DNA of 64,000 bases, taken from the NCBI RefSeq assembly GCF_937616625.2, contig NC_065574.1, positions 31,808,501 to 31,872,500 on the forward strand. Reading direction: 5' to 3'. The stretch's first letter is position 1. Every line of letters starts with the position of its first letter. A program made the translations under genes and the position numbers. Origin of the DNA: Mercurialis annua. Lineage: Eukaryota > Streptophyta > Magnoliopsida > Malpighiales > Euphorbiaceae. Under the pieces are notes generated by a model, which had not been told where the DNA came from, ran no database searches, and saw only the letters and a program-made list of their open reading frames with translations. Below, in pieces: positions 44,222 through 57,230 of the stretch.

Positions 44222-45940
44222 CAACACCACAAGTGTAGGAACAATCACAAAATTCAAATTGTAATCTTACTAAGCTAAACTCCAATGCTACAAACCGAAA
44301 ACCTACAAACACTCTTCACTGAAAATAATCTTAAATTTCTTAACGCGTATGCACTATATCACTTATAGTGGTCACAACAACAAATACCTCATATGAAAAA
44401 ATTTAAAACGCCCGATAACAAGCATACAAGCAATTCAAAATGTCGTCCTGTTTACATATACTCTCACAAAATAACGGCTGAAAAATAAATATCACTTGAA
44501 TCGTCTCGATTCAACTAACTAAGCTCAGTTCAACAATTTCATCAACTTTTCGAACCCAGACGTAAGAAAGAACACCAATTCTAAAGAATACATAACTTAA
44601 ACTCCTAACAATAAAATATTTCATCCTCAAATATTTTTTATCAATTACTATAACCTCAAATCCTACAAAAGATCATGTAGATCAGATCAAAATTAATCGG
44701 TTCATTTGTTATGATCAAAATAAATTTTTTAGAAAAACAATTTCCGCTTACATAAAATATTATATAATAATATCATCCACCTTTATTTAAAAATCATAGC
44801 ATCTCAAGTTATATTTTATTTTCAAACCGAAAATAAACAATCTGTGGCAAAGTACTCCAGTTTCGTAAATGAATCAATGTATTAAAACATTCTCATTTTG
44901 AATTCACATCTGAACCTCACTTTCAAAATGAATTCACAATTTTATAAAATCGTTAAATTAGAAAAATCTTGACATCCTCTTTCAAATCAAATCTGAATAA
45001 AATTTCATCGCATTCGCAAAAAAATAAATTTTGCAAATAAGAACCTCTTTGTTTACGAAATAATTCCATACTGGTACCAAGATTTTTTAAAAAAAACAAT
45101 AAAACAGAAGTCGACTCTGTAAAAACAAAATTTCTTTTAAGTATTTCAGTGTAATTAAACACGCAGAGCATAAACAATTTCATTAAATCAAGAATCCACA
45201 AATTATATACTCAAAGCTGACACAATCCTTTAATCTGATCTCAATATTTTTTTCCCGCACTTACCACAACTAAACCTCGAGTGCAACCTTATAACCATAT
45301 CTCCTATTTATCAAACACTGATACTCCAACAATATAGAATAAATACCTACAATGTACCTTTTAAATCACCACCGTCATCACAGAGTATTTGTATAGACAC
45401 TAACCAGATAAAATCGTTTGAAGTTTATCGACTTTTTAAACAGCATTTTCACAATATAACTCGCGAGTTTATAACAAAACATATTTCTTGAAAAGTCTTA
45501 CTCATAAAATTTATTTTACATAATTGTGCGCTAGGGTGATGAGAGCTCTCATCTCCAAAGAGTTGCATTCAACTCTAATCATTTAATGTCGTGATGAATG
45601 TACTAAATGCATGTATCAATTATTTATTTCTCTTTTAATTAGTGATCATACTCAATGCTCAATGCAGTTTCCTATTCGTGGCATTTCAAATGCATGTTCA
45701 TGACATGTCTGGGCACAATTACGTGGTAAAAACATTTCAATTACTTTAACAAGTTAACATCTGAAATCAATTTTCCTTCGAAACATTTTCTAGACATTAC
45801 AATCTGCGAGACGTGCACTCGTCCATCTTGACATATTTGCCCATCTCCATTATCCTAGTCCACCAGTTTGTATCGTCATTAACGAATGACTCAATTCAAC
45901 TACGAAACTAAAATTTTACCTAACAACGAATTCCACCTCA
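44222..45940 (-). mobile_element. Internal fragment of a gypsy-like element, minus orientation
   Basis: Positions 45525-45570 (AATTGTGCGCTAGGGTGATG then TCATCTCCAAAGAGTTGC) match E1 near 20215-20265 on the same strand, and the following GGGCACAATTA word matches too, so this is the early interior of a related element. No LTR or primer site adjoins it and no coding frame is supported. It is a truncated relic next to the fragment of opposite orientation at 43284-44132. Confidence 0.6.
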
Positions 45941-46031
45941 AATTAAATTGGAAAATTCTCTAGAGAAAACAATGTAACAGGACCGCCCTCATAGAGAAAA
46001 CAATTAAATTGGAAAATTCTCTAAAATTTCT
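45941..46031. repeat. Short direct duplication at a satellite junction
   Basis: The segment AATTAAATTGGAAAATTCTC occurs at about 45941 and again at about 46003, with AGAGAAAACAA also doubled. The pattern looks like a break-repair scar joining retrotransposon DNA to satellite array 3. Confidence 0.6.
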
Positions 46032-48276
46032 CCAAACGTTTAAAACGTTTAGATTTGTTTCGAAACGTTTTAAATGTTTGGATTTGTTTTGATACGTTTT
46101 AAGCGTTTGGCTTAACTCGCTAAAAAAGTGAAACGTTGGAATTTGTTTCATAACATTATAAACGTTTGGATTGGTTTCTTAACGTTTTAAATGTTTGGCT
46201 TAAATCCCTCAAAATGTGAAACGTTTGGATTTGTTTCGTAACGTTTTAAACGTTTGTATTGGTTTCGTAACGTTTTAAATATTTTGCTTAAATCGCTAAA
46301 AAGGTGAAACGTTTGAATTTCTTTCGTAACGTTTGTAAACATTTTGATTAAATCGCTAAAAAGGTGATACATTTGTTTTATTTCGTAAGGTTTGCAAACG
46401 TTTGGATTAAATCGCTAAAAAGGTGAAACGTTTGGATTTGTTTCCTAACGTTTGTAAACTTTTGGCATAAGTCGCTAAATAGGGGAAACGTTTGGATTTG
46501 TTAAGTAACGTTTGTAAACGTTTGGCTTAAATTGCTAAAAATGTGAAACGTATGAATTTGTTTCGTAACGTTTGTAAACGTTTGGCTTAAATCGTTTGAA
46601 AGGGGAAACGTTTGGATTGGTTCTGTTTCATAACATTTTAAACGTTTGGAATTGTTTCGTAACGTTTTAAACGTTTGGAGAAATTTAAGCCAAACGTTTA
46701 CAAACGTTACGAAATAAATCCAAACGTTCCACCTTTTTACCGATTTAAGCCAAACATTTGAAACGTTGCAAAACCAATCCAACCGTTCTAAACGTTACAA
46801 AACAAATCTAAATGTTTCCACTTTTAGCGATTTAAGCCAAACATTATGAAACCAATCCAAACGTTTATCCTTTTCAGCAATTTACGCCGAACGTTTACAA
46901 ACGTTACAAAACAAATCCAAACGTTTCACCTTTTTAGCGATTTAAATCAATCATTTACAAACGTTAGGAAACAAATCCAAACGTTTCAGCTTTTTTGCGA
47001 TTTAAGCAAAAAGGTTAAAACGTTACAAAACCAATCCAAATGTTTAATAGTTACGAAATAAATCCAAACGTTTTGTTTTGTTTTGTAACGTTTTTAAATG
47101 ATCGGCTTAAATCGCAGTAAATGTAAAACATTTGGATTTGTTTCGTAACATTTGTAAACGTTTGGCTTAAATTGCTAAAAAAGTGAAACGTTTAGTTTCG
47201 TTTCGTAACGTTTGTAAACGTTTGGCTTAAATTGATAAAAAGGGGAAACATTTGGATTTGTTTCGCAACGTTCTAAACGTTTGGCTTATATCGCTAAAAA
47301 AGTGAAACATTTGGTTTTGTTTCGTATCGTTTGTAAATGTTTGGCTTATATTGCTAAAAAGGTGAAACGTTTGGTTTTGTTTCGTAACGTTTGTAAACGT
47401 TTGGCTTCAATCACTAAAAAGGGGAAACGTTTAGATTTGTTTCGAAACATTTGTAAACGTTTGGCTTTAACTGCGAAAAATATGAAACGTTTGGATTTGT
47501 TTCGTAACGTTTTAAATGTTTGGCTTAAATCGCTAAAAAGGTGAAACTTTTGGATTTGTTTCGTAATATTTTGTAAACGTTAAGCTTAAATCGCTAAAAG
47601 GTGAAACGTTTGGATTAGTTTCGTAACGTTTGTAAACGTTTTGCTTAAATCGCAAAAAAGGTGAAACGTTTGGATTTGTTTCGTAACGTTTACAAACTTT
47701 TGGATTTTGTACTTAACGTTTGTAAACGTTTGGCTTAAATCGCAGAAAATGTGAAATGTTTGGATTTGTTCCATAACGTTTGTAAACGTTTGGCTTAAAT
47801 CCTAAAAAGGGGAAACATGTGGTTTCGTTTCGTAACGTTTGTAAATGTTTGGCTTAAATTGCTAAAAAAGGGAAACATTATGACTTGTTTCGTAACGTTT
47901 GTAAACGTTTGGCTTAAATTGCTAAAAAGGGGAAACGTTTCGTAACGTTTGTAAACGTTTGGCATAAATCATTAAAAATGTGAAATCTTTGGATTTGTTT
48001 CGTAATGTTTGTAAACGTTTAGCTTAAATCACATAAAAGGTGAAATGTTTGGATTTGTTTCGTAACATTTTAAACGTTTGGTTTAAATCGCTAAAAAGGT
48101 GAAACGTTAGGATTTTTTTCGTAACGTTTTAAACGTTTGGCTTAAATCGCTAAAAAGATGAAACTTTTGGATTTGTTTCGTAACGTTGTAACGTTTGAAT
48201 TGGTTTCGTAACATTTTAAACGTTTGGCTTAAATTGCTAAAAAGGTGAAACATTTGGATTTTTCTCGTAATGTTTG
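46032..48276. repeat. Satellite array 3
   Basis: The same 60-bp family, with a reverse-complemented block at about 46680-47065. The order of variants does not follow arrays 1 and 2 in an obvious way. It ends at 48276, where the E5 LTR starts (TGTCACGACCC). GTTTG at 48272-48276 is probably the left target duplication of E5. Confidence 0.92.
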
Positions 48277-49067
48277 TGTCACGACCCATTTTCATAGATC
48301 CGACCGGCACTAGGGTATGGGTATGGTTGTACCAAAACCCGTATCTAATCTAACAGATAACCTTATAAATACATAACTTGCAAGAAACCAATGCTCGGAG
48401 GTAACCGAGACTTCAGCCTAGTTCTAGCAGTTCATAAAATACAACATTTATGTAATAAATGCTCTATCAATTCCGAGTCCCCAACATAGCATAAAAATTT
48501 ATTAACCCAAGATATTATATTAATGTGAAAACAACAATTAAATTAATTGTATAATTATGATAACATATATTAGACAAGTACGACTTCTAATTACTACTGC
48601 GGTCTAAGAATAAAATCAGTTTAATAGTTTTAATAAAATAAAGTAAACCTCCGATGAAATAAAGAATCGGAGACCATCTAACTCGCTCAAATCATAACCC
48701 TGGAAAAATTTGGGAAAATTATTTACATTTATTAAGTCAAAACCTTTAAAACACTTTTAAAACATTTGTAAAGCAATTTATCATTTTGGATAAACATTGA
48801 AACCCTAAACCATAAATATCTAAATCCAGTTGTGATGTCGGTGAGACGTATCTTCATAACCGATACCCGACTATCACTCAAATAAAATATGTGAGTCCCA
48901 GGAGAAGTATCTTCCACCGAAGCCCTCACTAAGGCGAGACTTATCTAAAACCTACCTCAATATTATATAATCATATACCGGTGCACGCAGTCTCGATGAT
49001 GCCCATAGAGTAGCCCGTTCCAATTCAGATCCATAATGCCGAAAAAGGTTCGAAAGATGTGTATACA

Positions 49068-49102
<35 letters not shown>

Positions 49103-49815
49103 TACATATGCAAAAATAAAATTTAGTTAATAAAGCGGTAAATAGCGATATAAACTCACTTCTTGCTAATCCACGTGAAAACTCCTGGCAAGCAGCCTAA
49201 ACTCGGTTCGCCTCAAAAGCACGAACAGTCAACGAGTCTAAACAAATACAAATAATAAATAAAAACGGACCCTAACTCTATAGAGTACTAGACACCACAT
49301 AAGACTAGCACAAATAACAAATTAAGGTAAAGCCAATAAGAGTAAACGAAATACTCAAGCAATTATACAGTCAACAACAAGTCAAGTATATTGAATTCTC
49401 GCTTAAAAGTTCGTTTCAAAAAACATTATTTAAATACTTATTAAATGATAACCCAAGTTAAAATTCATATCAATGAGTCACCCGAGTTATCTACCAAGCT
49501 TCTTCCCTCTTGCTGGGTGACCAAAGTCTAACCAAAACCAAACGCTTTATCAAATATAAACCCAACTATATAATTCTAAAAACCACTTTGATAAAATAAA
49601 ATAGTATCCAAATTATAAATCATAGTTTATAATTAAAAAAAAACTTGATAAAATAAAAATTAATTTCAAAACGGAACTCAATATCTTTAAATCTAAGTAA
49701 CCCAAATTGCAAACAATTGGTTAACTACAATAAGTTAAAAATACTTTTAAAAGTTAAAACGTAACTTAAGCCAAATTGGCACGAAAAGCCAATATTGAAA
49801 AATTGCTATAATTAC
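48277..49815 (-). repeat. E5 LTR, left part, interrupted by E3
   Basis: Begins TGTCACGACCC and shares the CCGACCGGCACTAGGG terminal block with E1-E3, but diverges within about 100 bases, so it is a further subfamily. A TA/CA microsatellite lies at 49068-49105. It stops at ATTAC (49811-49815) where E3 inserted and resumes at 62884. No coding frame is supported. Confidence 0.75.
49068..49105. repeat. TA/CA microsatellite
   Basis: A run of TA repeats passes into CA repeats (ACACACACATAC) within the E5 LTR. Confidence 0.85.
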
Positions 49816-50217
49816 TGTCACGACCCAAAATCGAGGGCCGCGACCGGCGCTAGGGAATGGGAATTGTAGTTCCAAAACCCGTAGCCAGCCTGAAAATCGC
49901 TAAGACGTTTTCGCAAATAACAACCATACAAAAACTTTACAAACGGAAGCATTTATATACACTAGTGTCACAAACACCTCACATGAATTTACCTCCGTGG
50001 AATAAATATGACAATCGTAGCCAAAACAAACATAAACACGCTGACAACAACTGTAAACAATGAAAAACATATTAATGTACTAGGCCACGACACTGGTCAG
50101 AAATTACACTACTGCAGCAACAATGGAAGTCGGGACTCTACATCTCCAAATGGACGTCCAGTCAAAGACGGACTTCTAGCCAAGTTCAGAATCTAGGTAC
50201 CTGAAAAACACACTATT

Positions 50218-50249
50218 GGGGGGGGGGGGGGGGTCAGCTGTTAAGCTGA
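50218..50249 (-). promoter_or_regulatory. G-tract plus TCAGCT stem-loop, E3 3' LTR
   Basis: Sixteen G bases (50218-50233) abut TCAGCT, loop GTTA, AGCTGA (50234-50249). On the element strand this is stem, then a long C-tract, then TTTTTCAGGT. The other LTR has 14 G (60119-60132) and one mismatch in the stem. Homopolymer length may also reflect sequencing error. Confidence 0.5.
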
Positions 50250-50477
50250 GTGAGTTATACTTTACTTACCATATTATCAAAATAAGCATCGCATTTTAAA
50301 AACATTTTTCAAATATTTATACAATCTTACTTTCAAATAGTTCCAACGTATACAATCACAGTAATTGCAACAGTTCACTTAAGACAAGTATTTGATCCGA
50401 TCGAAACCTTAATCTTAATCTCCTTAACCTTTCCTAATGTGTATCGTCTTCGAATAAAATCATTTTAATCCAAGTGG

Positions 50478-50655
50478 TGCGGTCCCGAGATAGTTCAACC
50501 GAGTTACTCGCTACCACGTTGCATAGTCCCGAGATAGTTCAACCGAGTTACTCATGCCACCGCTTAATCCCAAGTTGTGGGTCCCAAGATAGTTAGACCG
50601 AGTTACCCACCAGATACGGGTCCCGAGATAGTTCGACCGAGTTACCTCGTATCTG
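50478..50655 (-). repeat. GTCCCGAGATAGTTC tandem repeats in the E3 LTR
   Basis: Four copies of GTCCCGAGATAGTTCAACCG (and near forms) followed by AGTTACTC, spaced about 40-65 bp. Homologous clusters are at 56393-56570 and 60380-60548. Confidence 0.8.
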
Positions 50656-50794
50656 CCAAAATTATAATCCTCCTTTCCGATACCCAAACATATTCCATTT
50701 CATAATCATAAATATGATCAACATTTAATGAGCTCATATCAAACGTTTTACTGTACGAATATCTAGACTCTTATAAACACCAGTGATCACACGG

Positions 50795-50813
50795 CCTATT
50801 GATGCCCAATAGG
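50795..50813 (-). promoter_or_regulatory. CCTATTG-CAATAGG hairpin, E3 3' LTR copy
   Basis: Seven-base arms with a 5-base loop in the block GATCACACGGCC...AGGTAGCTCGTTTC, matching E1 and E2. Confidence 0.5.
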
Positions 50814-53016
50814 TAGCTCGTTTCTTCGGATCGTATACAAATTCACACTTGCAAATAAACATCGATGTCATATACAAAACAATACAATCAGCCATATACA
50901 AAACAATCAATCCATAAACAAACAAGTTGAATATAATTCAATCATATACCAACAATCCAAATCATATAACTAATGCGATGCATTTAATAATAATAATATA
51001 TATAGTATATATAAAATAGTTTTTAATACGATAATAAGAGTGAGTAAAATATACTCACCGCTTGCTATCCATAATCTTTGATAATAGCTAAGCAATGTCG
51101 CGTTCTGTAAATTCCGAGTTTCATTGGTAGTTGCCTCATCAAGTCTACATAAATTCGATAATAACTTGAATTAATTACAATCTAACTATATCCAAAACAA
51201 GGTTTCTAGCCAACTTCAGTTATTGAAACCGTATACTTAAAACAGTCTGACCCCTAAACAAAATTGACATTCTTAAATTTCAGAACGTCTCCTACAACTT
51301 TTGTCTAGGTCTCAGACTAAGATTAGCACCCGAAGGTGTCAGAATTTGGCTCTGAAGTTAATAACGCGGGCTGTTAAAACTGCAGGGCAGTTTTGCGCAG
51401 TAAAATGTTCTGGTTTATATGAACAACTTAGAGGCTGAATTAACAGAAATGTAATCTTAGACATTTATAGACAACATCCTTAAGTTTCCGTACCAATAAA
51501 CGGGACTTAATTTGGAGCTACTTAACTTGAGATATTGCCCTCGCAATATGGCTGTTCCGCAGCGCAATAATTTCAGCAACATCATCAAATTATTAAGTTA
51601 TCTCTTTTAACGTTTGGTTGATTAAACCAACCTATTAACTTAACATTATAGCATATATTTCAGCCTCTAATCATGCTATGATTATCAATCTAAATCCATC
51701 ACAACATTCCTAACCTTTTCGTGCAAAAACAGTTTTTACGTTACGATTCGATTCTAGCTCCGTAGCTTGACGTTTTTCATAAAACCAATCGAGTTTAAGC
51801 CTTGGGGAAGGGTGGCATCAGCCCCCTTATTCTCCACCTTTTCCTCCCTTATTACATTTACATATTACCAATTATCAATCCACAAACTTAACTTAAACTA
51901 ACCAATTTCATGTCATAAACATCATTTTTAAGTTTAAACACATCATCATCGCTAAGCTTAACATGAACAGCCCTAAACTCTCAAAATCCTAATTACAAAC
52001 AGGGCTTATTACCTGAATTTGATGCCAAATCAGTAGGTTATCATTCCCTTGTTCCAACGCAACAAAAATCATCTAAATCGATCACCTAATCATCAAACAA
52101 ATATGATTTCCAATCAATTATCTCCTTCAACCACGAACTGATCTTAAATCCCAAATTACAGAAACTCAAATATCATCCTTATCTTAAATTGAAGTATTAG
52201 ATCAGTAGATAATCCTCTCCTCTTTCTGTTGCCGCAAAAATCGATCAATTCCGAGTTAAAATGAAGGAGTTATGGCTAATTGAAATCTTGTTACATATTG
52301 AGCTTCAAATGAGGAAGATGATGATATTTTGGAGCTGAGATAATTATGTATTTGCTGAGCTAAAATCAATTTCTTAGGCTATAAATATTTATGGCAAAGA
52401 TTCTACTTTAATCCTTGAAAATCCACCTCCTCAAGTTTCAATTTCTAACTTTTCTTTCGTCCAATTTAGTCCTTCGATCACTTAATCGGTCAAGCTCGAT
52501 AAACTTTGTATTATTTATATCCAAATAAATAATAGTATTCCTCTACCTCATTATTTTATACTTCGACAATCTATTTTTAAAAATTATCGGCCAAAAACGC
52601 TCAATTTCCAATTTGAGTTAAAACGCTTATTTTTCTTATTTTTCCGTCCTTATTTTGATTGAGCAAATATCGATATCCAAATAATCGATATTATTTTCTT
52701 AAATACTAATTCCCTTCAATAATTTATTTAAATTATATTCTTCGGGCATTAAAATTCTATTTTTTTTTTCACTTTTTCAGAAACTTAATCTTATTTTAAA
52801 TTCCAACTTTTCTTACGATTTTCTTTAGTCCCGTAAAACTATTTAGGCATTATAAATATTGAAATTTCTTATTTAAATTTAAATATCAGCCTATTCTCGT
52901 CTTTCTTTAAATATTTTCTTATTATATCCTTCCGATAACGTCTTTTCTAGCCGCTTCATTATTTTAAATCGGACACCTGACCTACTTTGGTAACGCCAAA
53001 CGTACGGGGTATTACA

Positions 53017-53030
53017 TTCTTCCCCCCTTA
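53017..53030 (-). promoter_or_regulatory. E3 polypurine tract (left)
   Basis: The minus strand reads TAAGGGGGGAAGAA next to the LTR start TGTAATACCCC. It is preceded by AATTCGAGGACGAATTTTTA, the NSRTNF motif. Confidence 0.9.
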
Positions 53031-55811
53031 TAAAAATTCGTCCTCGAATTTTTCTATAATTCTTTTTCTGGTAAAGATCTTACCATTTCCTTACATCGTT
53101 TACTTTATCATCACGATGGTGCGTAAACTTGTCATTTCAATTATCACACATCCTTCCCGTCCGTTTGTAGCTGTTTCTTATACGTCTTTTCACTACAGTT
53201 GGATCTTCTTTAATGTACTTCGAATCTCCATTCTGTCATTGGCCAATTTTTCGCATCTTCTCATTTCTTAGTGTTGATATTCTTTAACGTTTATTCGTCG
53301 TTTCTTCGCAATTCCTTGCGAGTCGTATTTGTAGCGTATCATATTTGATACCATCTTAAAACGTCCTTTAAATACCTTTAGCTACTAATCAAAATCTTAA
53401 TTTGATTAATTTAGAACAATTTATTTGAATAACTTAATATTTTAAGTTATTTTAAACTTATCCAAAATTGCTCTTCTTGTCAACTTTGACCCTTAAAATC
53501 GCTTATATCGAGTAGCTCGTTTGTCAAACAAAATTAATAAACTTATAGTACGCAACGCTATCTCCAACTTTTATTTGAACATCGAGTCAAAAATAATCCT
53601 CGATGATGTCGAAAACTTGCGTTGAAATCGCCTCCTTGAGGTAGTTTTGAGACTACACTTGCAGGTCTTATAGGTCGCTGTTCAAGTCGATGAACCAAGC
53701 GTTTAAAAACGTTTAACTCTGAATTAAATTCGGTATTCTTATATGATACTTCCTCTATAACTTTTGTGAAGAGTCGAATTCATTCCGACATCTCTTTGAC
53801 CTTCAAAACCATCCTCGAAGTTGGCTTCTAGCCACACTTTTACCCGTCGATTAACTTATGTCTGTCGCTCACTTTTGTGCTTGAAACACAATCAATCCAA
53901 TCAAATGATTCCATGATTAACTATCCAAATTTACTCCATGCAACACCATCTATTTATATTCATTCACTCCGATTAAAAATAATTGGATCTCGGGGTCCAA
54001 ACTTAGCCCGAATCATAGCCTCATAGGTTGATTATGGAACTGCGCCTTATTATCACAAATTCCAACTTTATCTCATTTCAAAGATTCCTTTAACGTTTAT
54101 ACTTAACATGTACTTATACTTTTCTTGTTAAGTATAAGGTTGATCCTTTATCTTATCTCAAACCTTATCCCTTGATATTCGGGTTACCATATTTGTCAAT
54201 ACGTAACTTATTATCTTATACTCGATTAACATCGTTCCTTTACTTTTCCTTCTTTATCTCGATTTATTTCTCAATATGTTATAACTACCATGCACTTCTT
54301 ATTCCAAACTAATGCCTTTCCTTGTCCTTTTGTTGTTTGCGTTCTTTGATATTCACGATGAATTATTATTCCATAATAATTCTATCGGTTTTCTTTCGAT
54401 TGTTTTTTTTTCAAATCTTAATCTTAATCCTAACATTTTCTTGTTAGGTTGTACTATTTTTGATAGTCTCTATCTTTGTTTTGCATCATATAAACTTTTA
54501 AAGTTTATCGGGATTCGACGTCATCTTTCTTTGACATTTCTCATCTTATCTTTTCCTTTCTATGCTTTTGTCACGATACTCTAATTATCCATTTAATAAC
54601 TTAGGCAACTATTAGACTTATACAGTCGTTTATCTGAAATCCTTATCAAGACCTGATGATATATAGGAAATTTTTCCGTTTATACCAATGCAATACTTCA
54701 TGGTCCTCTGGTGTTGAATCTCATGAAGTTGAATGCTCTCTATATGTTCCTTAACATGTGTCGCGTCCACCTTTCATGGTGTGCTTCTTATCTCTTGATC
54801 TTATAACTTAAATCGTCCATATCTAATTGGTAATACCTTTACCAATATTTGATGTAATCCTTTCCTTATTATGTTTCTCGATCATTTCATCATTGCTATT
54901 ATAATACTTTTCGATCACTTTATCCATCTCAATCCAATATACATGTTGTACATGATACGTTTTGGTTCTTACAAACATATGACTATTGATACCCTTATCA
55001 TCGTCCGTTGAAGTTATTGTCTTCGTCTTATCGTATTTTTTTGATCTTCTTATACTTCTTGTTTCGATATCTCCGATATCGTTTATCGATAGGAGGTAAA
55101 CCTACTCCCTGCTCGCATTTGTCAACGTATTGCATCTTTGATTGAGCGTATATCTTTATATTGGACTCTTACTGTCACCTGACCTATCAGTGAGGTCGAA
55201 CCTAGACTTATGTCAAACTTATCTGCTTGGCTCCTTTCGCTTGCGGCTATATTGAATCCATTTTGTAAATTGTTACATTAGGAATCTTTCAGTTAGCCTA
55301 CCTTATTACGGTCTACTCCTCTTCTCGCTTATTCTCATCGAGTATTTAAGTATTGTACGCGTATATTTTTAATCGTTCTTACCCTTATATGGTCTTTTCC
55401 TATGGCCCGTATCTTCCTCAGATCTATACCATTTCTCTTCTCGCTTTAGATGTTGTACTTTCACCCCGTATCATACTTGGGTAAGCACCAATCTTAGGTA
55501 CCTTACCAATATCTTACACGTCTTACATCGATAAATTGCAATAATATTTATTATCATTAGGGCTTCATTCTTATATTGGGGTGTATTTTATCACATACGT
55601 TCATTCTTGTTTATCAAGAATCTTTTATTATTGTTGTCGCAGGGCTTTACATCTGACTTTCTTACAAAACAAATACATTTCAAACATTGCTGGTGCACCA
55701 GTCTTTCAAACTCTTTTTTTTTCGATTCAAATTCTTTTGCTTTAAATCATTTGAAAACATTGGTACAATTGTAGCTCAGAGTGATACTCGTCAATCGTCC
55801 ATATCCAACTT
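53031..55811 (-). mobile_element. E3 internal segment, left copy, ORF-less
   Basis: 2.8 kb of AT-rich DNA. Its first 1.5-2.2 kb in plus coordinates parallel 58249-59751: both share ATCAAAATCTTAATTTGATT, GTCAACTTTGACCCTTAAAA and TCGAGTAGCTCGTT in order, so it is a duplicated 3' interior. At the right edge AAAGTTGG follows the LTR end on the element strand, then DNA unlike the leader: this looks like a primer-site stub fused to the interior by deletion. No gag or pol motif is recognisable. Confidence 0.7.
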
Positions 55812-56918
55812 TGTCACGACCCAAAACGAGGGCCGCGACCGGCGCTAGGGAATGGGAATTGTAGTTCTGAATCCCGTAGCAAGCCTGAAATTCACTATAA
55901 ATTTTTCGCAATTATGTTATAACACGGAAGCATTTAATTATGAAAACATTAATAGTCATTATATAAACATTGACTGCATAAATCTAACATCCTTATAATA
56001 TTCATATTATACACAACAGCAGCTATAAACATTTTTCAACACTATAAGACCTAGGTCATGACTGGTCACACAATATACTACTGCAGCGGTCGCGGAAGTC
56101 GGACTGTACATAGCTAAACAAACTTCCGGCAAAATGATGGACTTTTAGTCACTCCAAGTCTAGGTACCTGAAATGTTTTAAGAACCACGGGGTCAGCTTA
56201 AGCTGAGTGAGATATACCTTACTAACGATATTATCACAAAATAACATCGCAAATGAAATTCATTTATTCAAACAAACATAATATCATTATATTACAAACA
56301 AAGAATTGATCCGATAGAAACCTTAATCTTAAACTCCTAACCTTTCCTAACATGTATCGTATTCATATCAAATCAATTTGATCCAAGTGGTACGGTCCCG
56401 AGATAGTTCAACCGAGTTACTCGTTACCACGTGGCATAGTCCCGAGATAGTTCAACCGAGTTACATCATGCCACTGCTTAATCCCAAGGTGTGAGTCCCG
56501 AGATAGTTCAACCGAGTTACTCACGAGATATGGGTCCCGAGATAGTTCGACCGAGTTACCTCGTATCTGCCAAAATTATAATACTCCTTTCCGATACCCA
56601 AACATATTCCATTTCATAATCATATATTGAGCTCATGTCAAACAATTCTAAATACAGACATCTAGACTCTTACAAACACCGGTGATCACACGGCCTATTG
56701 ACGCCCGATAGGTAGCTTGTTTCTTCGGATCACACACCAATTTCAAACATAGAACAAATAGCAATAAACGATATACAAAAATGTCAAACATAGAACAAAC
56801 AACAACCAAAACACCACTCAATTTGATCCAACACCAAATATGTAATTCATTCTCAAATATATAATAAATCAATTCACAATTTAATTATCAAACATAAACT
56901 AGTAATATATATATACTC

Positions 56919-56956
<38 letters not shown>

Positions 56957-57230
56957 AGTCATATTCCGTGTATCTCACGGTAGAATAACCATTTAATTCA
57001 TATAATTTCAAATCACAACAGTTATTATATAATGCGATGTATTTTCATAACTTATAAATAAGATATTTTATAATATATTAATAGCGTAATAATACGCGAG
57101 AGTAAAGTATACTCACAAAATTCGCCATCCAATAAGCACAACATTAAAATGATAGCCGAACCCCGTTAATCTAACTCCGACTCATAGTCATATAACTCCA
57201 CAAAGTCGGGTCCTAATCCCTTAATGTACC
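55812..57230 (-). repeat. E3 middle LTR, 3' part only
   Basis: Begins TGTCACGACCCAAAACGAGG and follows the other E3 LTRs through the AGCTTAAGCTGA palindrome (56193-56206), the GTCCCGAGATAGTTC repeats and the CCTATTG hairpin (56694-56712). Homology fades at about 57120-57230. It is more diverged from the outer LTRs than they are from each other. An AT microsatellite lies near 56924-56954. The right boundary is approximate. Confidence 0.75.

Larger units (their letters stand above)
49816..53016 (-). repeat. E3 3' LTR (complete)
   Basis: 3201 bp; element orientation TGTAATACCCCGTACG...GGGTCGTGACA. It is very close to the LTR at 59752-62878, one visible difference being ~35 bp near 52010-52045 absent from the other copy. 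It contains a 16-base G run, the TCAGCT stem-loop, the GTCCCGAGATAGTTC repeats and the CCTATTG hairpin. Confidence 0.9.
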
